From Pacificimonas sp036351775 (lineage in GTDB: Bacteria; Pseudomonadota; Alphaproteobacteria; Sphingomonadales; Sphingomonadaceae): a stretch of DNA of 50,769 bases. Under the pieces are notes generated by a model. The model did no database searches. It saw only the letters and a program-made list of their open reading frames with translations, and was not told the DNA's origin. A program made the position numbers and the translations under genes. Each line of letters begins with the position of its first letter. Positions within the stretch are counted from its first letter, which is position 1. Where the stretch lies: assembly GCA_036351775.1 (NCBI GenBank), contig JAZBPX010000049.1, positions 1 through 50,769 on the forward strand, given 5' to 3'. Below, piece after piece: positions 27,408-34,944 of this stretch.

Positions 27408-27818
27408 TTATCCTCGTTTCACCGCCGCATATCCTCCCCCGTGGGGGAGGTGCCGCGAAGCGGCGGAGGGGGCGTTTTCGTCCGACAGGATGGCGTCAAT
27501 CGCAGCGGCGGGATCGGCCAGAACATCCCGCGCGGAAATCCGCACCGTTGCGACGCCCGTTTCGGCGAAGAAACGGTCACGATTCATGTCGCGCTCGGGC
27601 TGCGTCCCGTGAGCGTGCGTTTCCCCGTCGACCTCGACCGCCAGTTTCAGCGGATGACAGTAGAAGTCAGCGACATACCGTCCGATTGGGTGCTGGCGGC
27701 GAAACTTCAAGCCGTAGGGACGAAGGCGGAGATGCTGCCAGAGGTGCACTTCCGGCGGCGTCATCTTTCGGCGAAGTTTCTTGGCGAACCGGACGGTGCG
27801 CGGCGGTCCAGACGGCAT
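27408..27818 (-). CDS. DUF559 endonuclease-like protein within repeats
   Basis: A 136-residue protein of the DUF559 family, which has a Vsr/PD-(D/E)XK nuclease-like fold and unknown biological role. The family signature is visible: FAKKLRRKMTPPEVHLW (residues 11-27), then RRQHPIGRYVADFYCHPLKL and AVEVDGETHA with the candidate catalytic Asp and Glu/Asp, and a later FFAETGVATVRI strand. I chose the ATG at 27818; the frame is open to 27950. The repeat arm at 27432-27474 lies inside the gene and encodes about residues 116-129. The gene splits pntAA from pntAB in the same direction. Weak ribosome binding site. Confidence 0.85.
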   Translation of the reverse strand: MPSGPPRTVRFAKKLRRKMTPPEVHLWQHLRLRPYGLKFRRQHPIGRYVADFYCHPLKLAVEVDGETHAHGTQPERDMNRDRFFAETGVATVRISARDVLADPAAAIDAILSDENAPSAASRHLPHGGGYAAVKRG

Positions 27819-27897
27819 GCCGAGGGCTGCATCGGCTTCGGTGGCGCGAGAGCCCCCTCCGTCCGCTTTGCGGACACCTCCCCCGGTGGGGGAGGAT
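27432..27897. mobile_element. DUF559 cassette bounded by inverted repeats (putative)
   Basis: Arms at 27432-27474 and about 27851-27897 are inverted copies, about 43 and 46 bases long. Each arm has two adjacent hairpins: CCTCCCCC/GGGGGAGG, then a shorter one (CCGC-GAA-GCGG on the left, TCCGC-AAA-GCGGA on the right), then CGGAGGGGGC. The changes in the second hairpin keep pairing. The unit is about 470 bases and lies between pntAA and pntAB. No flanking direct repeat is evident. Calling it mobile is inference from the architecture. Confidence 0.6.
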
Positions 27898-27912
27898 GAA
27901 GTGCCGGGCCCC

Positions 27913-29043
27913 TCAGGCATCGAGGCGCGGGTTCGCGACCGTGCCGGCATGGGTGACGCGGGCGCCGGTGACGATTTCGTCGTCTTCGGGCCAGACGAGC
28001 GCCTTGGTGTCCTCGTCCCAGAAGGCGCTGAGGAAGTTCCACATGTTGCGGGCGTAGAGCTGGCTCGACACCTCCGCGAGTGAAGAGTTGATGTTCGTCG
28101 GCGCGATCACGGTGACGCCGTGGATGATCGTGTCCTGATCGGCGACCATGCCCTCCACATTCCCGCCCTGCGGGGCGGCGAGGTCGACGATGATGCTGCC
28201 CGGCTTCATGCTGGCGATCTGTGCGTCCGATACGAGGCGCGGGGCCGGGCGGCCCGGGATGAGCGCGGTGGTGATGACGATGTCCTGCCTGGCGATATGG
28301 TCGGAGACGAGCTTGGCCTGCGCCGCCTGGTACTCCTCGGACATTTCGCTGGCATAGCCGCCAGTGCCCTCGCCCTCGATCCCGGCAACGTCCTCAACGA
28401 AGATCGCCTTTGCACCGAGGCTCTCAATCTGTTCCTTCGTCGCAGCGCGCACATCGGTGGCGGACACCTGCGCGCCGAGGCGGCGGGCGGTGGCAATCGC
28501 CTGAAGGCCCCCAACGCCGACGCCCATTACGAAGACCCTGGCTGCGGAGACAGTGCCGGCAGCGGTCATCATCATCGGAAAGGCGCGGCCATAGGCGGAA
28601 GCCGCATCGAGAACGGCCTTGTAACCGGCGAGGTTCGCCTGGCTAGAGAGGACGTCCATCGACTGCGCGCGGGTGATGCGCGGCAGGAAGTCCATCGCCA
28701 TCGCCGTAATGCCAGCCTTCGCATAGGCAGCGAGGGTGTCAGCGGACTGGAAGGGGTTGAGGATGGCGGCAAGGACCGCACCGTCCTTTGCACCTGCCAG
28801 CGACAGCAGGTCGGGCGCGCGCACGCCGAGGATCACGTCCGCGCCGGAAACGGCACTGGCCCGGTCGGGCGCAATGGTTGCCCCCGCCGCCTCGTAATCG
28901 GCATCGGTGACCGCCGCGCCGCTGCCCGCGCCGGTTTCAACGGCAACCTCCGCGCCCCAGCCCGTGAATTTCTTCACCGTTTCCGGCGAGGCGGCAACGC
29001 GCTGCTCTCCCGCTAGTGTTTCGGAGAGGAGCGCGATCTTCAT
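27913..29043 (-). CDS. pntAA: NAD(P) transhydrogenase subunit alpha part 1 (NAD(H)-binding)
   Basis: The 376-residue soluble NAD(H)-binding subunit. It shows AASPETVKKFTGWGAEVAVETGAG near the N terminus, MDFLPRITRAQSMDVLSSQANLAGYKAV (interface loop), RVFVMGVGVGGLQAIATARRLGAQV as the Rossmann NAD site, and TVIAPTNINSSLAEVSSQLYARNMWNFL near the C terminus. It belongs with pntAB and pntB downstream. The C-terminal end lies 15 bases from the right repeat of the DUF559 cassette. The small subunit IV gene starts the operon 13 bases upstream. Confidence 0.96.
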   Translation of the reverse strand: MKIALLSETLAGEQRVAASPETVKKFTGWGAEVAVETGAGSGAAVTDADYEAAGATIAPDRASAVSGADVILGVRAPDLLSLAGAKDGAVLAAILNPFQSADTLAAYAKAGITAMAMDFLPRITRAQSMDVLSSQANLAGYKAVLDAASAYGRAFPMMMTAAGTVSAARVFVMGVGVGGLQAIATARRLGAQVSATDVRAATKEQIESLGAKAIFVEDVAGIEGEGTGGYASEMSEEYQAAQAKLVSDHIARQDIVITTALIPGRPAPRLVSDAQIASMKPGSIIVDLAAPQGGNVEGMVADQDTIIHGVTVIAPTNINSSLAEVSSQLYARNMWNFLSAFWDEDTKALVWPEDDEIVTGARVTHAGTVANPRLDA

Positions 29044-29056
29044 AAGCGGCGTCCGG

Positions 29057-29194
29057 TCAGGCGACGAACAGCGCGAGGCCGAGAAGAACGACCACGACCA
29101 GCGCGATCGAATATTTCAGCAGCGACTTGAAGCCGAAATAGGTGGTGGCATGATCCTTCATGGCCTTGTCGGTGTACGGTTTTTCGGCGCTCAT
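29057..29194 (-). CDS. aa3-type cytochrome c oxidase subunit IV (small)
   Basis: A 45-residue peptide with a charged N terminus (MSAEKPYTDKAMKDHATTYFG) and one C-terminal membrane helix (SIALVVVVLLGLALFVA). This is the pattern of the bacterial aa3-type oxidase subunit IV family, a single-helix accessory of terminal oxidase. An AGGGA-type ribosome binding site lies upstream, and pntAA starts 13 bases downstream, an arrangement found in other alphaproteobacteria. It heads the pnt operon. The oxidase genes themselves are elsewhere. Confidence 0.87.
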   Translation of the reverse strand: MSAEKPYTDKAMKDHATTYFGFKSLLKYSIALVVVVLLGLALFVA

Positions 29195-29220
29195 CCCGGT
29201 TGTCCCTTTTTGAAACAAAA

Positions 29221-29236
29221 TGCCTTGCGCAAGGCA
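29221..29236. promoter_or_regulatory. Perfect 16-base palindrome upstream of the pnt operon
   Basis: TGCCTTGCGCAAGGCA is a perfect palindrome 27 bases upstream of the subunit IV start and 116 bases upstream of the response regulator start. It lies in the 157-base divergent promoter region. A minus-strand -10-like TATTAG lies just upstream of it. It may be an operator or a 5' leader hairpin; no regulator is assigned. Confidence 0.45.
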
Positions 29237-29351
29237 GTCGCGTCCCTAATACCGTTTTGTCGCAGCCTGTGAAGCGGAAGTCTTAATTATCCTCACCGAT
29301 TACAGGGGTGAGCCGTTCTGCAAGCCGCGCAGGCCTTCGCCGGGAGAACTC

Positions 29352-30830
29352 ATGAAAAGCCACGTCCTGATCGTTGATGACGAGCCGAGCCAGCGGCGCC
29401 TGGTCCGCATTATTGCCGAGCGCGCCGGACACCCCGTGCTGGAGGCGGAAAGCGGCGAAGATGCGCTGGAGATGATCCAGCAGGGTCGCGACGAGATCGG
29501 CGCGGTGATCCTGGATCATTCCATGCCGGACATGAGCGGCCTCGAAACGCTGGCGGAAATCCGCAGCGACCATTCGGACCTGCCGGTCATCATGTTGACC
29601 GCCCATTCCAGCGTGAAGATTGCCGTCGAGGCAATGCAGGCGGGCGCGACCGACTTCCTGATCAAACCGGCAAAGCCCGACAAGATCGTCGCGGCGCTGG
29701 ATGCGGCCATGAAGGGCGGCGGCGGCGGCGAGCTACGCCCGCTGACCGAGAAGCTGCCGCTCGACGTCGCGTTCGAGAATATCGTCGGATCGGCACCGGC
29801 GTTCCAGTCGGCGCTGAGCATCGCATCCAAGGCGGCGAAGCGGAACGTGCCCGTGCTGGTCGAGGGCGAAAGCGGCACCGGCAAGGAAGTGATTGCAGGG
29901 GCCATCCACGCCGCTTCCCCCCGGGCCGGCAAACCGCTGGTCATCGTCAACTGCGGCGCCATTCCGGCAAACCTCGTCGAGTCAGTGCTGTTCGGCCATG
30001 AGAAGGGTTCCTTCACCGGCGCGACGGCGAAGCATATCGGCCGGTTCGAGGAGGCCGATGGCAGCACGCTGTTTCTCGACGAGATCGGCGAACTGCCGCT
30101 GGAGGCGCAGGTGAAGCTGCTCCGCGCGCTGCAAACCGGCCAGATCGAACCGGTGGGTGCACGCGGGCACCGCACGGTCGATGTCCGGATCGTTGCCGCC
30201 ACCAACCGCAACCTGAAGGAAGAGGTGGCCGCCGGACGCTTCCGCGAAGACCTTTACTACCGGCTCGGCGTGGTACCGATCCTGATCCCGCCGCTTCGCG
30301 ACCGCCGCGCGGATATTGCGCCGCTGGCGGAGCATTTCGTGGAGCAGCTGCACGAAGAAGGCGACATCCCCGCAAGCACGCTGGACGACGGCGCAATCGA
30401 GGTGCTGGCTGCCTATGACTGGCCGGGCAATGTCCGCCAGCTCCAAAACGCGATCTTCCGCGCCGGTGTGCTGTGCGAGGGCGAGGTGCTGACGCGCGAG
30501 GACTTCCCGGAAATCGTCAAGCGCGCCGAAGATAGCGGAGCGGCCCCAGCGCAGGCATCGCCGGCGGCAGCAAGCGCGTCGGTGGCGGGTGCCGGCGGCC
30601 CCGCAGCCGCTACCGAGGGGTCAGACCGGGACCCCCTGTCGGCCCATGCCGCGCTCGGCCCGGACGGCCATTTGCGCGAACTCGCGGAACTGGAGAAGGA
30701 GCATATCCGCTATGCCCTGACCCATTATCGCGGCCGGATGAGCGAAGTCGCCCGCCGCCTCGGCATCGGCAGGTCGACCCTCTACCGCAAGCTCGGCGAA
30801 TATGCGCTGGATGAGGATGAAGTCGACTAG
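29352..30830 (+). CDS. Sigma-54-dependent response regulator, NtrC family
   Basis: A 492-residue three-domain regulator. Residues 1-120 are a receiver domain with acidic residues D9/D10, phosphoacceptor D55 and K105. Residues about 140-380 are the AAA+ domain with Walker A GESGTGKE (172-179), the sigma-54 contact loop GSFTGA (219-224; consensus GAFTGA) and Walker B FLDEIG (241-246). An Ala/Pro linker (about 400-430) precedes a Fis-type helix-turn-helix ending SEVARRLGIGRSTLYRKL. It should activate sigma-54 promoters when phosphorylated. No histidine kinase gene is adjacent, so its signal and targets are unknown. Confidence 0.95.
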   Translation: MKSHVLIVDDEPSQRRLVRIIAERAGHPVLEAESGEDALEMIQQGRDEIGAVILDHSMPDMSGLETLAEIRSDHSDLPVIMLTAHSSVKIAVEAMQAGATDFLIKPAKPDKIVAALDAAMKGGGGGELRPLTEKLPLDVAFENIVGSAPAFQSALSIASKAAKRNVPVLVEGESGTGKEVIAGAIHAASPRAGKPLVIVNCGAIPANLVESVLFGHEKGSFTGATAKHIGRFEEADGSTLFLDEIGELPLEAQVKLLRALQTGQIEPVGARGHRTVDVRIVAATNRNLKEEVAAGRFREDLYYRLGVVPILIPPLRDRRADIAPLAEHFVEQLHEEGDIPASTLDDGAIEVLAAYDWPGNVRQLQNAIFRAGVLCEGEVLTREDFPEIVKRAEDSGAAPAQASPAAASASVAGAGGPAAATEGSDRDPLSAHAALGPDGHLRELAELEKEHIRYALTHYRGRMSEVARRLGIGRSTLYRKLGEYALDEDEVD

Positions 30831-30869
30831 CCTGCTTACCCGAAGCTGTAACAGGACGCCGCTAGACCA

Positions 30870-30891
30870 TCCCCATCAGAAAGAATGGGGA
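30870..30891 (+). promoter_or_regulatory. Hairpin overlapping the PstS-like gene ribosome binding site
   Basis: TCCCCAT (30870-30876) pairs with ATGGGGA (30885-30891) around an eight-base loop. The right arm includes the purine-rich sequence five to ten bases before the ATG at 30896, so pairing would hide the ribosome binding site. A regulatory role is inference. Confidence 0.4.
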
Positions 30892-30895
30892 CGGG

Positions 30896-31993
30896 ATGAG
30901 CATGACCAGAGCGACAGTCCTGATCGCCGCTGCCGGCCTTGCGCTGGCGGCTTGCGGCAACGGTGCGGATGAAGGCGCGGATGCCAGACCGCCAATCGTG
31001 GGCGATCCGAACGCCGACGTTTCCGGGCCGGCCGTTGAGGTTGCAGGCAGTTCGACGGTTTTTCCGTTCACGAGCGCCGTGGCCGATTACTTTGCTGGGG
31101 CCTATCCCGAGGCGGAAAAGCCCGAGGTGCGCAGCACCGGAACGGCTGCCGGGATCGCGGCCTTCTGCGCGGGCGGACCCTCCGCGCCCGATATTGCCGA
31201 TGCGTCGCGCCGGATGACGGCAGAGGAGTTCCGTACCTGCGCCGAAAACGGCGTCGACAATATTCGCGAACTCGTCATCGGCTTTGACGGCATAGCGCTG
31301 GTAGAGGCCGCCGGGATGGCCGCGGGTGACAGCGACGACCAGGAAAGCGCCGAGCCGCTGAACCTGTCGCTTGCGCAAATCTTCGAGGCGCTTGCGGCAA
31401 CGGCACCGGACGGCGAGCCGAACCGGGTAATGAACTGGAGTGCGGTCTCCGACCGGCTGCCAGACCGGCCGATCCGCGTGATCGTCCCGCCCGAAACGAG
31501 CGGGACGCGGCAGCAGTTCGAGGAGCTTGTGATGCTGCGCGGCTGCCGCGCGATCCCGGCGCTCGCGGAGGCTGAGGAGGCGCGCTGTACCGCGGTTCGC
31601 AGTGACGGCGCGGTCATTATCGGCGGTGAGGACGATTCGGCCGTCATCGAACAGGCTTCGGCGGACCAGGATACGATCGGGATCGTCGGTTACAGCTATT
31701 TGGTTCAGAACCCGGAGGCGGTCCAGCCGATCAAGATCGACAATTTCCTGCCCGAGGAAGCGACGATCATGGGCGGGGGCTATCCCGCCTCCCGCAGGCT
31801 GTATCTCTACGTCAACGCGGACCGCTACGCCGAGAAGCCCTCGCTGCCCGTTTTCGTCGATACCTTCCTTGCCGAGGAAATTTCGGGCGATCAGGGCGTT
31901 CTGGTCGACCAGGGTTTCGTGCCGCAGCCCATCTGGAACCGCGAAACACTAATGAACGCGCGCAAGGTTAAGCTGGCGGAGGCAGACCTCTAG
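30896..31993 (+). CDS. PstS-like phosphate-binding lipoprotein
   Basis: A 365-residue substrate-binding protein of the PstS family. It has a lipoprotein signal (LALAAC, Cys 20) and the phosphate-site segments VEVAGSSTVFPFTSAVADYF, RSTGTAAGIAAFCAG and VPPETSGTRQQFEELVML. Such proteins bind inorganic phosphate for the Pst ABC transporter. No pstCAB genes follow: the next gene converges with four bases between the stops. Orphan family members often act in phosphate sensing or serve a distant pst locus. A weak half-match to a Pho box lies upstream but is not claimed. Confidence 0.87.
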   Translation: MSMTRATVLIAAAGLALAACGNGADEGADARPPIVGDPNADVSGPAVEVAGSSTVFPFTSAVADYFAGAYPEAEKPEVRSTGTAAGIAAFCAGGPSAPDIADASRRMTAEEFRTCAENGVDNIRELVIGFDGIALVEAAGMAAGDSDDQESAEPLNLSLAQIFEALAATAPDGEPNRVMNWSAVSDRLPDRPIRVIVPPETSGTRQQFEELVMLRGCRAIPALAEAEEARCTAVRSDGAVIIGGEDDSAVIEQASADQDTIGIVGYSYLVQNPEAVQPIKIDNFLPEEATIMGGGYPASRRLYLYVNADRYAEKPSLPVFVDTFLAEEISGDQGVLVDQGFVPQPIWNRETLMNARKVKLAEADL

Positions 31994-31997
31994 CGGC

Positions 31998-33575
31998 TCA
32001 CTCCGCCGCTTCGGCCACGTCCGGCTCCGACCAGGTCAGCTTTGGTTTCCGCGCCGCCTGCGTTTCATCGAGTCGGCGCAGGGGGGCGTAATAGGGCGCG
32101 CCCTTGAAGCGGTCCGTCTCCCCCGCCTTCACCGCGCGGGCGAGCGCGATCATCACGTCGATGAAGCGGTCAAGGTCGGCCTTCGATTCCGTTTCGGTCG
32201 GTTCGATCAGCATGGCGCCGTCGACGACCAGCGGGAAATACATGGTCATCGGGTGATAGCCTTCGTCGATCATCGCCTTCGCGACGTCGAGCGTGGAGAG
32301 GCCCGAACCCTTCATCCATTCGTCTGAAAACAGCGCCTCGTGCATGCACGGGCCGCCGTCCGCGAAGGGTGCGGACATCTCGCCCTCAAGGCGCCTGAGC
32401 ACGTAATTCGCGTTGAGGACGGCGTCCTCAGCGACCTGCCTGAGGCCGTCTGCGCCGTGCGACATCATGTAGGCCAGCGCACGGACATACATGCCCATCT
32501 GGCCGTGGAAGGCGACCATGCGTCCGAAGCTGTCGGGATGGTCGCCCGCGGCGAGGTTTTCTTCCTCGACCAGCTCGAACTGACCCTCATCGTTCTTTCG
32601 CACGAATGGCAGCGGCGCATAGGGCGCGAGACGCTTCGAGAACACCACGGGCCCCGAGCCGGGACCGCCGCCGCCATGCGGGGTGGAGAAGGTCTTGTGC
32701 AAATTGATGTGCATGGCGTCGATGCCGAGGTCGCCGGGGCGTACCTTGCCAACGATCGCGTTGAAGTTCGCGCCGTCGCAATAGACATAGCCGCCCGCCT
32801 CGTGGACCGCGTCGCAAATCTCGATGAGGTCCTTCTCGAACAGACCGCAGGTGTTCGGATTGGTGATCATGATGCCGGCGATTTCCGGGCCGAGCTTTGC
32901 CTTCAGCGCGGCAACGTCCACCTTGCCCTCCTTCGTGGCGAGGATCGAATCGACGCCGTAGCCGCAGAAGGCGGCGGTGGCAGGATTGGTGCCGTGCGCC
33001 GATTCGGGGACGAGCACGGTGCTGCGCGGGTTGCCGTTCGCCTCATGCGCGGCGCGGATCGCGAGCATACCGCACAGTTCGCCGTGTGCGCCGGCCTTGG
33101 GGCTCAGCGCCACCTCCGGCATCCCGGTCAGCGTCTTCAGCCAGTAGGCCAGCTCGTCCATCAGTTCGAGCGCGCCCTGCACCGTGGACTGCGGCTGCAT
33201 CGGGTGAATGTCGGCAAAGCCCTTCATCCGCGCGACCTTTTCGTTGAGGCGCGGATTGTGCTTCATCGTGCAGCTGCCGAGCGGGAACAGCCCCATGTCG
33301 ATGGCGTAGTTCATGCGCGAGAGGCGCGTGAAGTGGCGCATGGTTTCGGGTTCGGAGAGGCCCGGAATGTCGATGGAGCGATTTCGGGCGAGGCCGCCCA
33401 GACGATCCTCGCTCAGCGCTTCGTCGGACAGATCGACGCCCGTGCGGGAGCGGTCACCGATCTCGAAGATCAACGGTTCGTCCAGGATCAGCGCGCGGTT
33501 GCCGCTGAACGTCTGCGGCGCATCCGCCAGCGCTTTGCCGCTCGTGTCGCGGCCCTTGGCGTTCATGCTCGTCAT
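31998..33575 (-). CDS. gcvPB: Glycine dehydrogenase (decarboxylating) subunit 2
   Basis: The PLP-containing half of the split P protein, which decarboxylates glycine and passes the aminomethyl group to lipoylated GcvH. The 525-residue protein has MGLFPLGSCTMKHNPR, VPESAHGTNPATAAFCGY, ICDAVHEAGGYVYCDGANFNA and HINLHKTFSTPHGGGGPG, where the lysine (about residue 290) carries PLP. Its ATG overlaps the gcvPA stop (ATGA), as expected for two subunits made together. It is the last gene of the glycine cleavage cluster. Confidence 0.96.
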   Translation of the reverse strand: MTSMNAKGRDTSGKALADAPQTFSGNRALILDEPLIFEIGDRSRTGVDLSDEALSEDRLGGLARNRSIDIPGLSEPETMRHFTRLSRMNYAIDMGLFPLGSCTMKHNPRLNEKVARMKGFADIHPMQPQSTVQGALELMDELAYWLKTLTGMPEVALSPKAGAHGELCGMLAIRAAHEANGNPRSTVLVPESAHGTNPATAAFCGYGVDSILATKEGKVDVAALKAKLGPEIAGIMITNPNTCGLFEKDLIEICDAVHEAGGYVYCDGANFNAIVGKVRPGDLGIDAMHINLHKTFSTPHGGGGPGSGPVVFSKRLAPYAPLPFVRKNDEGQFELVEEENLAAGDHPDSFGRMVAFHGQMGMYVRALAYMMSHGADGLRQVAEDAVLNANYVLRRLEGEMSAPFADGGPCMHEALFSDEWMKGSGLSTLDVAKAMIDEGYHPMTMYFPLVVDGAMLIEPTETESKADLDRFIDVMIALARAVKAGETDRFKGAPYYAPLRRLDETQAARKPKLTWSEPDVAEAAE

Positions 33576-34939
33576 GCCACGGCTCCCTTGTACGCGCTGA
33601 TCAGTGCGTCGATGTCGTCGTCGGTTACGGTCTCCGTGACCGCCAGGGTGATGCAGCGTTCGATGTCGCCGTCATCGGGATAGAGACGGCCGAGCGATAC
33701 GCCGCCCAACAGCTTGGTCCTGGCCATCTTGCGGACAAGCGCACGGGTGTCGGTTTCTAGCCTGATCGTGAACTCGTTGAAGAAGCTGTCGTTGAGGACC
33801 GTGATGCCCGAAATGGCGGCCAGGCGCTCTGCGACCTCCACCGCGCGGTTGTGGTTGATGGCGGCGAGGCGGCGCATCCCCTCCTCGCCCAGCAGCGTCA
33901 TGTGGACGGTGAAGGCCAGCGCCATCAGGCCGCTGTTCGTGCAGATGTTCGAGGTCGCCTTCTCGCGGCGGATATGCTGCTCGCGCGTCGACAGGGTCAG
34001 GACGAAGCCGCGCTTGCCGGTCGCATCGACAGTCTCGCCGCACAAGCGGCCCGGCATCTGGCGGACATGTTTCTGGTTGCAGGCAAAGAGGCCGAGATAG
34101 GGCCCGCCGAAATTGAGGCCCCCGCCGATGGACTGCCCCTCCCCCACCACGATGTCCGCGCCCATTTCGCCGGGCGATTTGATGGCACCGAGCGAGACGA
34201 CTTCGGTGACGACCGCGATCAGGAGCGCGCCCTTCTCATGGCAACGCGCGGCGAGACCCGACAGGTCGGCGATGTGTCCGAACAGGTTGGGGTTCTGGAC
34301 CACGACGCAGCTGGTATGCTCATCGACCGCCGCCACCAGCGCCTCGATATCGTCGCCGGGGGCGCCCTGCTGCACCGTGGCCGGGTGCGCATCGATCTCG
34401 TCGTCGGTGAAGTGGGTCAGGGTCCTCGCGACCGACACATAGTGCGGGTGAACGCCGCCGGAGATGACCGCCTTCTTCCGCCGCGTCACACGCCGCGCCA
34501 TGAAGATCGCCTCAACGCACGCCGTCGAGCCATCGTACATGGAGGCGTTGGCGACATCCATGCCAGTCAGGCGCGCGACCTGCGTCTGGAACTCGAACAG
34601 ATATTGCAGCGTGCCCTGCGCGATTTCGGGCTGGTAGGGCGTGTAGCTGGTCAGGAACTCGCCGCGCTGGATGATGTAGTCGACGCTCGCCGGGACGTGG
34701 TGCTTGTAGGCGCCGCAGCCAAGGAAGAAGGGCGAGTGCGCCGCCGCCTTGTTCTTGCGCGCAAGGGCGCTGAAATGCCGTTCGACCGCCATCTCGCTGG
34801 CGTGCATCGGCAGCCCCTCGATGGGGCCATCCAGCCGCGCGGCCTGCGGCACATCCTGGAACAGGTCGTCGATATCCTGAACGCCGATAGTGCCGAGCAT
34901 GGCCTGGCGGTCGGTGTCGGTGAGGGGGAGGTAGCGCAA
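33572..34939 (-). CDS. gcvPA: Glycine dehydrogenase (decarboxylating) subunit 1
   Basis: The other half of the split glycine dehydrogenase, 455 residues, PLP-fold without the PLP lysine. It shows RYLPLTDTDRQAMLGTIGVQDIDDLF at the N terminus, SYTPYQPEIAQGTLQYLFEFQTQVARLTGMDVANASMYDGSTA (central), and NLFGHIADLSGLA and GGLNFGGPYLGLF in the C-terminal half. The start is TTG at 34939: it gives the exact family N terminus and has AAAGGA nine bases upstream, and it lies five bases past the preceding stop. The longer open frame upstream is the methyltransferase gene in another frame. Confidence 0.95.
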   Translation of the reverse strand: MRYLPLTDTDRQAMLGTIGVQDIDDLFQDVPQAARLDGPIEGLPMHASEMAVERHFSALARKNKAAAHSPFFLGCGAYKHHVPASVDYIIQRGEFLTSYTPYQPEIAQGTLQYLFEFQTQVARLTGMDVANASMYDGSTACVEAIFMARRVTRRKKAVISGGVHPHYVSVARTLTHFTDDEIDAHPATVQQGAPGDDIEALVAAVDEHTSCVVVQNPNLFGHIADLSGLAARCHEKGALLIAVVTEVVSLGAIKSPGEMGADIVVGEGQSIGGGLNFGGPYLGLFACNQKHVRQMPGRLCGETVDATGKRGFVLTLSTREQHIRREKATSNICTNSGLMALAFTVHMTLLGEEGMRRLAAINHNRAVEVAERLAAISGITVLNDSFFNEFTIRLETDTRALVRKMARTKLLGGVSLGRLYPDDGDIERCITLAVTETVTDDDIDALISAYKGAVA

Positions 34940-34944
34940 GGCAG

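Noticed and set aside
29250..29290. Plus-strand promoter for the response regulator (TTGTCG with TTAATT)
   Set aside because: The spacing is about 20 bases, too long for a convincing sigma-70 promoter.
30845..30870. Pho box upstream of the PstS-like gene
   Set aside because: Only one half-site (CTGTAAC) resembles the consensus; the second half does not match.
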